Assembly: GCA_963747555.1 (NCBI GenBank)
Contig: CAVVFZ010000023.1
Coordinates: forward strand, 62,001 to 126,000
Origin: DUZB01 sp963747555
GTDB lineage: Bacteria > Desulfobacterota > DSM-4660 > Desulfatiglandales > Desulfatiglandaceae
Direction of reading: 5' to 3'
DNA: 64,000 nt
Below are positions 53,254-60,249 of the stretch, piece after piece. A model generated the notes under the pieces. That model had not been told where the DNA came from, ran no database searches, and saw only the letters and a program-made list of their open reading frames with translations. The position numbers and the translations under genes are program-made. Position 1 is the first letter of the stretch, and each line of letters begins with the position of its first letter.

Positions 53254-54765
53254 TTATTTATGATCCGTGTCCTTGTCAAAAAGGTATTGTTTCCTGAGTT
53301 CCCGTTTCAAAATTTTCCCGGCAGCGCTTTTGGGAAACGCTTCCAGGACGTGATATTCCTTCGGCACCTTAAATGGAGAAAGTTTCGTTTTCAGGTGAGC
53401 GGAAAGCGCTTTTGAATCAATGGTCATCCGGGGCTTGGTTATGATCAAGGCCGTAACCCGCTCTCCCCATTCTTTGTCGGGAAGCCCGATAACCGTACAT
53501 TCTTCCACTTCAGGGAGGGTATAAAGCACCTCTTCAATCTCCCTGGGGTATACATTTTCACCACCGGTGATAATCATATCCTTCAGTCGGTCCACGATAT
53601 ACAGATATCCCAATTCGTCCAACCGGCCCAGATCGCCGCTCCTGAACCAATCGTCCCGGAAAACCGACGCGGTTTCTTTCGGACTGTTAAGATAGCCCTT
53701 CATGATATTGCGAGCGCGAATACAGATTTCCCCCTCTTCACCCGTGGCTTGAATATTTCCTTCCAGATCTCTTATCTGTACCTCCACGCCGGAGGCCGGC
53801 GTGCCCACAGACCCCACCACATGACGATAATAGTGGTTGTAGGTGACCATGGACGCACTCTCCGTCAAGCCGTAGGCCTCATGAATGGAGAGCCCCGTCT
53901 CTTCTTTCCAGCGGCGCACAATTTCCGCGGCCATGCTGGCAGCGGCTGAAAAGCAATAGCGGACATTTTTCAGTTTTTCTCTCATACGATCCAGCGAAAG
54001 AAGGCGCACATAGACCGTAGGAACCGCAAAAAGCTTGGTCACCCGGCCGGATGCCATGGCTTCCAGGACCTTCTCCATATCAAAGGACGGGAGCAACTCC
54101 AGACACCCGCCGCTCAATATGGTGGCATTCATGATATGCATCTGCCCGAATACGTGGTTAAAGGGGAGAAAGCAGAGGGCCCGGTCGTTTTCGGTGGACC
54201 GCTCATTAAAAACCACGTTCTGAACGGCCGCGTTGATGTTTTCGTGGCTGAGAAGGACCCCTTTCGGGATGCCGGTGGTGCCGCCCGTGAAGAGGATTGC
54301 CGCGGTATCGGACCGGTCCCGTTCCAGGGCCTTGAATGACTCCGAACCGTCTTTCTCCAGCCGGTCAAGGCTCAGATCTCCGCCCGGACAGATAATATTC
54401 TCCAACACGCCGGGCCGCTTCATGCCCGACAGATCATCCAGCTTCTCATCATAGGTATAGATAATTTTTGGCAGGGAATCGTTGACGGACACGGCCAGTT
54501 CACTGGTCTTGAGCAAGGCGGACATGGTTACGGCTACCGCCCCCGTCTTCAGCACGCCAAAATAGAAAGCCAGCCAGTCTGTGGAATTGGGTGCGCAAAG
54601 CGCCACGTGATCCCCCGGCTGGATGCCCAGACGGATCAGCGCCGTTGCCATGCGGTTTGCCCGATCATTGAGACGGGCGTAACTCGTCTCGACGCCGGCC
54701 TCCCTGACAGCCGGCCGGGATGGAAAAAAAAGCGCCGAACGTTCCAGGTTTCCTGCGATATTCAT
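53254..54765 (-). CDS. AMP-dependent acyl-CoA synthetase (acid-CoA ligase)
   Basis: A 503-aa ANL-family enzyme with P-loop ILFTGGTTGIPKGVLLSH (~155-172), EAYGLTESASMVTYNH, GDLGRLDELGYLYIVDRLKD and the C-terminal catalytic Lys in FPKSAAGKILKREL. It makes an acyl-CoA from acid, ATP and CoA. The length fits medium-chain or aromatic acid ligases, but the pocket was not assigned. It leads the operon ligase-dctP-dctQ-dctM. Confidence 0.94.
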   Translation of the reverse strand: MNIAGNLERSALFFPSRPAVREAGVETSYARLNDRANRMATALIRLGIQPGDHVALCAPNSTDWLAFYFGVLKTGAVAVTMSALLKTSELAVSVNDSLPKIIYTYDEKLDDLSGMKRPGVLENIICPGGDLSLDRLEKDGSESFKALERDRSDTAAILFTGGTTGIPKGVLLSHENINAAVQNVVFNERSTENDRALCFLPFNHVFGQMHIMNATILSGGCLELLPSFDMEKVLEAMASGRVTKLFAVPTVYVRLLSLDRMREKLKNVRYCFSAAASMAAEIVRRWKEETGLSIHEAYGLTESASMVTYNHYYRHVVGSVGTPASGVEVQIRDLEGNIQATGEEGEICIRARNIMKGYLNSPKETASVFRDDWFRSGDLGRLDELGYLYIVDRLKDMIITGGENVYPREIEEVLYTLPEVEECTVIGLPDKEWGERVTALIITKPRMTIDSKALSAHLKTKLSPFKVPKEYHVLEAFPKSAAGKILKRELRKQYLFDKDTDHK

Positions 54766-54971
54766 TCTTAAAACCCCTTCTATTTAAAACCATCGTCGTG
54801 CGTGATGATTTTTACGAGACGGAATAAACGAAACACCGGCATCACTCTATCACAAGACATCAGCCGTGGAGAGCCGTCTTTGGTTGTACCGGTTTACAGC
54901 CGCCGGGGATATTGAACATCCCGGTCTTGGGCACGGCCACAGCTTGGGAATATCCCATAGAGAACTTTTTA

Positions 54972-55028
54972 TTTGGTCTTACATTAAATGTCAATCCAAA
55001 AATGGCATTTAATGTAAGATGTAAGACC
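54972..55028. promoter_or_regulatory. Operator-like inverted repeats, site 1
   Basis: TTTGGTCTTACATTAAATG and its partner form a perfect 13-bp inverted repeat (CTTACATTAAATG at 54978-54990; CATTTAATGTAAG at 55006-55018). A further GTAAGACC follows at 55021-55028. The core TTGGTCTTACATT-AATGTCAA-CCAA recurs at 55246. It is probably bound by the FadR-like regulator encoded next, from either side of the divergent region. Confidence 0.65.
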
Positions 55029-55229
55029 GAAATTTCGCTTTTATCATCGATCCCAGGGACCACAGGAAAATATTATAAGAGCATTTTTCGCCACTTGAGA
55101 TTTTGCTGGATTATTTTGGCCAGACGTCATAAGAACAAGCAACTATCCGCATCGGTGGCGATATGACTTCAAAACGGCAAGGTGCGGTTTTGGGTTCTAA
55201 CTTTTCCAGTTCTTCTGTCGATAAATTTC

Positions 55230-55274
55230 TTGACATAATCTTTCTCTTGGTCTTACATTTAATGTCAAGCCAAA
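55230..55274 (+). promoter_or_regulatory. Promoter with operator-like site 2 before the FadR-like gene
   Basis: TTGACA (55230-55235) with a weak -10 (TTACAT, 55253-55258) at 17-base spacing overlaps CTTGGTCTTACATTTAATG plus TCAAGCCAAA (55246-55274), which matches site 1 in all but three positions. The overlap with the -10 suggests autorepression of the regulator. Confidence 0.55.
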
Positions 55275-55328
55275 CATGATATTTTTTCACACAATCGAAA
55301 ATGCATTTTCCAATTTTTCAAGGCGCCC

Positions 55329-56066
55329 ATGACCCAATTCAAACCCATTAACACATCAAGAGTCTCTGAAAACGTATTGCTGCAACTCAGGGATGCTATT
55401 CTACTGGGAGCGTACAAGTCTGGAGACAAATTGCCTTCCGAACGCGAACTTACCATGCAATTTCAAGTGAGTCGAGGGGTTGTACGCGAGGCGGTAAGGG
55501 CATTGGAACTTAGCGGATTTATCGTTATGCGCCAGGGACCCGCCGGCGGCGCTTTTGTAACCGAACTGTCATTTAATCAGGTGGGTAACGCCTTTCTGGA
55601 TCTATTCCTGGCCAATAAGGTCTCCATGGCCGAAGTGGCCGAGGTCAGATCCCATGTGGAGCCGAAAGTCGCGCAACTGGCCGCGATCCATATGACACCG
55701 GAATATCAAAAACAGCTCGAAGATGCGCAAAAGGAAGAATTTTTAACCTCAAAAGCCTATGCGGAGAGGATCCTCAGGCTGACGGAGGTTCATCATGTCC
55801 TGGCCCAGATCTGCGGCAACCACTTTTTTGAGGCAACCGTAAGATCCATGCTCAAGCTCACCGCGGAGGTGATCCTTGCGGTCGAGCCCGACCATGAGGC
55901 CCTGCACAACCCAGGAGAACATGGTGCGATTATTGACGCGGTCATCAGTGGTGATCCGGAAAGGGCATCCAGAGAGATGGCATTTCATCTTAAGCGGCTT
56001 TCCGACAGCTTGATCGAAATGGAAAAGATCTACCGCAAGAAATTCAGCATTGAAAAGACCCCTTGA
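55329..56066 (+). CDS. FadR-subfamily GntR regulator (FCD domain)
   Basis: 245 aa. The wHTH is LLQLRDAILLGAYKSGDKLPSERELT and VSRGVVREAVRALELSGFIV in parts; the C-terminal FCD helical bundle has AEVRSHVEPKVAQLAAIHM, VHHVLAQICGNHFFEA and EHGAIIDAVISGDPERASREMAFHL, with the metal-type His residues H112, H159 region and H208 plausible. It probably controls the ligase/TRAP operon and itself through the two sites upstream. The ligand may be an acyl-CoA or acid. Confidence 0.92.
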   Translation: MTQFKPINTSRVSENVLLQLRDAILLGAYKSGDKLPSERELTMQFQVSRGVVREAVRALELSGFIVMRQGPAGGAFVTELSFNQVGNAFLDLFLANKVSMAEVAEVRSHVEPKVAQLAAIHMTPEYQKQLEDAQKEEFLTSKAYAERILRLTEVHHVLAQICGNHFFEATVRSMLKLTAEVILAVEPDHEALHNPGEHGAIIDAVISGDPERASREMAFHLKRLSDSLIEMEKIYRKKFSIEKTP

Positions 56067-56109
56067 AATATGCCATGGCCGAGACGCCCCAACATGCTGG
56101 TTTTGCAAC

Positions 56110-56145
56110 TCAAAATATCTTCACTAAGACGCTGAAGTTACAAAG
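56110..56145. repeat. Dispersed 3'-region repeat, copy 2
   Basis: TCAAAATATCTTCACTAAG and ACGCTGAAGTTACAAAGC match copy 1 at 50159-50194. It lies 44 bp past the FadR-like stop. The rest of the gap to the acyl-CoA dehydrogenase gene shows nothing. Confidence 0.55.
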
Positions 56146-56266
56146 CTAAGGGGCGTCCCCACGCCCACACAAGTCGATCCCTGCGGGATTCACTATTTCA
56201 ATACGCTAAATCATATGGTTATGCCACTTTATCGAAATCTCACCCGGACTCCAATGGTTGCGGCCA

Positions 56267-57415
56267 TTATTGCGGGTTCAGTCCCAGATTCCGGCTGACA
56301 ATCAATTTCATGATTTCGCTCGTACCTGCAAAAATGGAAAGCGCCCGCACATCCCGAAAGATGCGGCAGATGCGGTATTCTTCCATATAGCCATAGCCGC
56401 CGTGGATCTGAACCGCCTGGTAGGCCACGCGGTTGACCATCTCACCCAACCAGTATTTGGCCATGGATACTTCCTGCACGATGTCTTTTCCCTGAATGTG
56501 GTCGACAATGAGTTTATCCAGGAAAACGCGGCCCAGTTTCTACATCGGTGGCCATTTCCGCCAGCACAAAGGCGGTATTCTGAAAATTTCCGATGGGTCG
56601 GCCGAAGGCTTCACGGGTTTTTGCGTATTCCAGCCCCTCTTTTAACGCTTCCTCCGCATTCACCTGGCACTTGATACAGACTTCCAACCGCTCCCGCTGG
56701 AGCTTCTCCATCATGTATTTGAAACCCTTGTTCTCTTCCCCCAGAAGATTGGATACGGGGACCCGGCAATCTTCAAAGAAGAGCTCGGCCGTGTCCTGCA
56801 TGTGATAGCCCATTTTCTCCAGTTTTCTGCCGCGGGAAAAACCCGGGGCATCCTTGTCCACCAGAATCAGGCTGATCCCGCGGTGTCCTGCGTCCGGGTT
56901 CGTTTTCGCCGCCACCACTACAAGATCCGCGAAATACCCATTGGTGATAAAGGTTTTCTGGCCGTTTATCACGAAGGAATCCCCATCCCGAACCGCTTTG
57001 GTGCGAATGGCGGCCAGGTCTGAACCCGTGTTGGGTTCAGTGAGCCCGATAGCCGTAATGACCTCTCCGCTGGCACAACCCGGCAGCCATCGCTCTTTGA
57101 TGGCATCGTTGCCATAGCTGAAAATATATGGAGTGGCCACGTCGCTGTGCAGAGGAACACCCACGCCGAAACCGTCCCCCCGGATCAATTCCTCGTTGAG
57201 AATCACCGAATACTCAAATCCCAGATCCAGTCCTCCGTATTTTTCGGGCAGCCAGGGGCAGAGAAAACCATACTCTCCCATCTTCAGCCAAAGCTCCGTG
57301 GTACGGCTCGTGCCTCCTCCCATTCCGGCACAAAGGGCGTGACCTCTTTGGCCACAAATTTCCTGCATGTCTCACGAAAAATATCGTGCTCTTCGCTGTA
57401 TATTCCTGTCGTCAT
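56267..57415 (-). CDS. Acyl-CoA dehydrogenase (two frameshifts)
   Basis: A flavoprotein of ~382 aa after repair. The N-terminus from 57415 (MTTGIYSEEHDIFRETCRKF, then VPEWEEARAVPRELWLKMG) needs one extra base near 57294-57297. The central part has ITAIGLTEPNTGSDLAAIRT and FITNGYFADLVVVAA. The C-terminus, after removal of one C at 56532-56534, gives VFLDKLIVDHIQGKDIV, AKYWLGEMVNRVAYQAVQIHGGYGYMEEYRI and the end IFAGTSEIMKLIVSRNLGL. It oxidises an acyl-CoA to the enoyl-CoA, passing electrons to ETF. Probably acts on the product of the nearby ligase. Confidence 0.9.
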
Positions 57416-57485
57416 GATTTCCCTTTCTATGTGTTCGCCCACAATTAAATAAAAGTAGCCTATTTAAATTTACACTGACCAGTCT

Positions 57486-57554
57486 TTTTCTACTCTAAAC
57501 CCTGGTACTATGTTTGGATTCGGCAATGCCATTAGCAGGGTTTTTGAATAGGAA
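57486..57554. mobile_element. Short MITE derivative, copy F (~69 bp)
   Basis: CCTGGTACTATGTTTGGATT then CGGCAATGCCATT matches the outer left arm of copy A (TTGGTACTATGTTTGGATTC, ACAAAGCCATT), and it closes with GGGTTTTTGAATAGGA, the right-end sequence of the family. Like copy E, the centre is missing. It sits in the gap between the acyl-CoA dehydrogenase and TetR genes. Confidence 0.65.
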
Positions 57555-57597
57555 CAATAGAATTCGTTTGACAAAGTGATTGGCCGGAAGGTAAAGT

Positions 57598-57613
57598 TAC
57601 CGAACGACCGGTA
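57598..57613. promoter_or_regulatory. Palindromic candidate operator before the TetR gene
   Basis: TACCGAACGACCGGTA has half-sites TACCG and CGGTA around six bases. TTGACA at 57568-57573 stands 24 bases upstream, so the palindrome lies just past the likely -10. A TetR-type autoregulator usually binds such sites; the ATG is 97 bp further on. Confidence 0.45.
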
Positions 57614-57709
57614 GATATATGACTATCACCCTCCATTGACATTGTCAATATTTATTCTGTAAGAGGGATATCTTTCCTCAAAACCATTTCAATCAACCAG
57701 GAGAATGCC

Positions 57710-58354
57710 ATGGCGAAAACCTATCGGGAAAAAGAAAAGGAACGGCGACGGGCCGCCGTATATGGAACGGCAACCAAAATTCTCTGCGATCTCGGATATG
57801 AAAAGGCCTCCATACGAAATATTGCCGAAGCCATGGGCATGACGAAAGCGGGACTCTATTACTATTTTGAGAGCAAAGAAGAATTGTTGTATCAAATTCT
57901 GGATAGTTATATGGACGACCTCCTGGCGGGCATTCGGAATATCCACAAGCAGGTCTCGGATCCCCTTTGTTTTATCCAGGAGTGCATCCGCTTCCAGGTG
58001 ACTCTGTATTGTAAGGACAAGTACCGAAGCAAGCTGATTATTCATGATGAAAACTGCCTGAGCGGAAAATATTACCAGGCCCTCAAGGAGAAACAGCGTA
58101 TCTATTTATCCTATTGGAGGGAAGGGCTGGAGAACTACTGTCGGCAGGAAGGGCTGAAAACCGATAATTTATCCGTGGACGTGCATTTTCTGGTAGGGAT
58201 GTGCAATTGGATCTATCAGTGGTACAGCGAAAAGGGAGAGGTGAGCCCCGACGCCCTTGCGGAACGCGTCTTCAATATCTTCTTCTATGGGTTCAGGAAA
58301 TCATCCGAGGAAGAATGGAATCACACATCGTCTGTTCGAACAGAGGTTGAATGA
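57710..58354 (+). CDS. TetR/AcrR-family transcriptional regulator
   Basis: 214 aa. The N-terminal HTH (ATKILCDLGYEKASIRNIAEAMGMTKAGLYYYFESKEELLY in parts) is typical; the C-terminal ligand domain has no close motif. AGGAG precedes the ATG. It lies near the acyl-CoA dehydrogenase and may control it or the DUF3237 side; the palindromes at 57598 and 45543 are candidates. It converges with the adenylate cyclase gene and their ends overlap by 62 bases. Confidence 0.92.
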   Translation: MAKTYREKEKERRRAAVYGTATKILCDLGYEKASIRNIAEAMGMTKAGLYYYFESKEELLYQILDSYMDDLLAGIRNIHKQVSDPLCFIQECIRFQVTLYCKDKYRSKLIIHDENCLSGKYYQALKEKQRIYLSYWREGLENYCRQEGLKTDNLSVDVHFLVGMCNWIYQWYSEKGEVSPDALAERVFNIFFYGFRKSSEEEWNHTSSVRTEVE

Positions 58355-59513
58355 TTAGTGAGGATACTTGTGATTCATGGTATGTCAAAAAAAATTTTCG
58401 CTCAGGGTCCAGCTGGATGGCCCTTTCATAGCATTTCCTCGCATGGGCATTGGCCTCCAGAGTATACAGATGAGAGTACCATCGCCCGCGCAACACGCAC
58501 TCAAAGGCGCTCAACTTGCTGATGTCCTTATGCTTGAGCCGTTCCAGCTCCACCTCGATCACCTTCACCTTAAGGACCCCGACGATCTTCTGCGCGAGTT
58601 CATCCTGCAGGGCGAAAATGTCCTCCATGTCTCGATCATACCGTTCGGCCCAAAGATGCGCTCCGGATGCGGCGTCGATCAACTGCGCCGTGACCCGTAC
58701 GCGGCTTCCTGACCTCCGAACGCTTCCCTCCACCACATACCTTACCCCCAGCTCCCCGCCTACCTGCTGAACCTTCACCGGTGTTCCCTTGTAGGTAAAG
58801 ACCGAATTCCGCGCGATGACGAGGAGAGCGGAAATCTTTGAAAGATCGGTAATGAGATCTTCGGTCAGGCCGTCGCTGAAGTACTCCTGCTCGGGATCCG
58901 CACTCATGTTGACGAAAGGCAGCACGGCTATGGAAGGCCTGTCGGGGATCTCAAGAGGGTTCTCTGTTTCGTAGGTGGAAGATGAAGGCCCCATTAATAC
59001 CCGGTATACCCTGACCGGTTCCAGGATGTTCTTGACCCGCTGTTCTCCCAATTCTTCATAGACTACAGGCAATTTGTGCTTCACATGGTCGTAGGCGGTA
59101 CCGGAAAGGCAGATGCCGCCCGGATCGGCGATCCCCTCGAGCCGAGCAGCGATATTGACTCCGTCCCCGTAGATTCTTCCCTCATCTTCGATCACATCTC
59201 CCAGGTTGATGCCGATTCGGAACGCCATCCTGCGATTTTCGGGAAGCCCCGCGTTTCTATCCGAAAGCTCCTTTTGAACGGCCACACCGCACTGCAAGGC
59301 ATCCACGATACTGGTGAACTCCGCCAACACGTTGTCCCCGGGGGAGTCCACCACCCGGCCGCCGTGCCTCTCAACGAACTCTCCCATCGTCTTCCGGTAG
59401 GCTTTGAGGGTGCGCACGGTCATCTCTTCATCGTCGCCCATCAGGCGGCTGTAGCCTTTGACATCGGCGCTGAAAATTGCTGCGAGTTTGCGCTTCATTC
59501 GGTCCATGTCCAT
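58293..59513 (-). CDS. Class III adenylate/guanylate cyclase with TolB-like domain, C-terminally truncated
   Basis: About 406 aa. The cyclase domain has metal Asp in IFSADVKGYSRLMGDDEE and a later GDVIEDEGRIYGDGVNIAARLEG. It is followed by a TolB-like region (SIAVLPFVNMSADPEQEYFSDGLTED, GSVRRSGSRVRVTAQLIDA, LWAERYDRDMEDIFALQDEL) and one TPR-like start (ANAHARKCYERAIQLDP). Full-length relatives carry several more TPRs; here ~35 unrelated residues end the frame inside the convergent TetR gene. It may have lost its tail by deletion. The start at 59513 is chosen because codons before it come from an intergenic repeat; a ribosome site is weak. Confidence 0.8.
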   Translation of the reverse strand: MDMDRMKRKLAAIFSADVKGYSRLMGDDEEMTVRTLKAYRKTMGEFVERHGGRVVDSPGDNVLAEFTSIVDALQCGVAVQKELSDRNAGLPENRRMAFRIGINLGDVIEDEGRIYGDGVNIAARLEGIADPGGICLSGTAYDHVKHKLPVVYEELGEQRVKNILEPVRVYRVLMGPSSSTYETENPLEIPDRPSIAVLPFVNMSADPEQEYFSDGLTEDLITDLSKISALLVIARNSVFTYKGTPVKVQQVGGELGVRYVVEGSVRRSGSRVRVTAQLIDAASGAHLWAERYDRDMEDIFALQDELAQKIVGVLKVKVIEVELERLKHKDISKLSAFECVLRGRWYSHLYTLEANAHARKCYERAIQLDPERKFFLTYHESQVSSLIIQPLFEQTMCDSILPRMIS

Positions 59514-59524
59514 GCAGGGTATTG

Positions 59525-59632
59525 AAAAACGGCCATCTGCGGCGTTGCGCTTATCCTTCGTCACTGCGCGTACTTCCTTGCAAGCCTCATTCCCCAGGAT
59601 TTCGCGAGCCTTGCATCTGGACCTTTTTCCAC
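59525..59632. repeat. Dispersed imperfect palindrome (intergenic repeat type)
   Basis: About 108 bp begin with AAAAACGGCCATCTGCGGCG and end with TTGCATCTGGACCTTTTT, roughly inverted relative to each other, around GTCACTGCGCGTACTTCC. I recall very similar sequences scattered between genes in deltaproteobacterial genomes. No second copy is in this window. Confidence 0.45.
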
Positions 59633-60000
59633 GTCCTGCGAATCAAGGTTTAGGGCGAGCGCGAGGTCTTAAAAGAAAACCGCGCTCCCCGGATTAAATT
59701 CACTCCCATAATTGCTCAATTCCGGTTATATTTTAAAGGAAAATATCATGGAACAATTTGAAAGGAAACGATTTGGATTTTATTGGATTGGTTTTTGTTG
59801 ACGGGCGAATGCTAAAAAGGGTACGAAAATAGATATCTCCAACGCTTAGGCATTCGGTGCTTTTTTCGAGTTGAAAGAGATGATCCGCATTGCCAGATCG
59901 TATAATTCAAATTCCCTCATTTATTCCAAGCGTTTTTTGTATTCACAATAGGATATAAATCTCTTTGTATCACAAATAGTTGAACACGGGAGATGATCCG
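59633..60000. other. Intergenic region before the symporter-kinase operon
   Basis: About 370 bp, AT-rich. TTGACG at 59798-59803 is a possible -35, but the -10 is not clear. No other feature is visible. Confidence 0.4.
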
Positions 60001-60246
60001 ATGATTGATGAAAAATCAAAAACCACCCGATTTATAGGCCTGTTTCTCCTTGGCAATTTCCTGTTTTCCTATCCGGTGATGACGCTGTTTAATACAAAGG
60101 CGGTGTTTTTAGGCATTCCCATATTCTTTTTCTTTATGTTCTCGGCCTGGCTTGTGCTGATCGGCCTGATGATCATCTGCGCGGAAAGCAACCCGAAAAT
60201 ACCTCTGGATAATTCCGAATCAACAGAAGACAGGATCGATTCTTAA
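60001..60246 (+). CDS. Small two-helix membrane protein associated with the symporter-kinase
   Basis: 81 aa from the ATG at 60001 (GGGAG eight bases upstream; the frame from 59980 is also open). Two membrane segments: FIGLFLLGNFLFSYPVMTLF and VFLGIPIFFFFMFSAWLVLIGLM, with a charged tail. Similar small proteins precede sodium/solute symporters and symporter-kinases in related bacteria, so I infer a subunit or stabiliser. The stop is three bases before the next ATG. Confidence 0.8.
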   Translation: MIDEKSKTTRFIGLFLLGNFLFSYPVMTLFNTKAVFLGIPIFFFFMFSAWLVLIGLMIICAESNPKIPLDNSESTEDRIDS

Positions 60247-60249
60247 ATC

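Larger units (their letters stand above)
54766..55328. other. Divergent regulatory region between the ligase and FadR-like genes
   Basis: 563 bp without a supported gene. It contains the two operator-like sequences listed separately and a likely promoter for the FadR-like gene. The stretch 54786-54960 and 55030-55220 show nothing I can assign. Confidence 0.5.
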
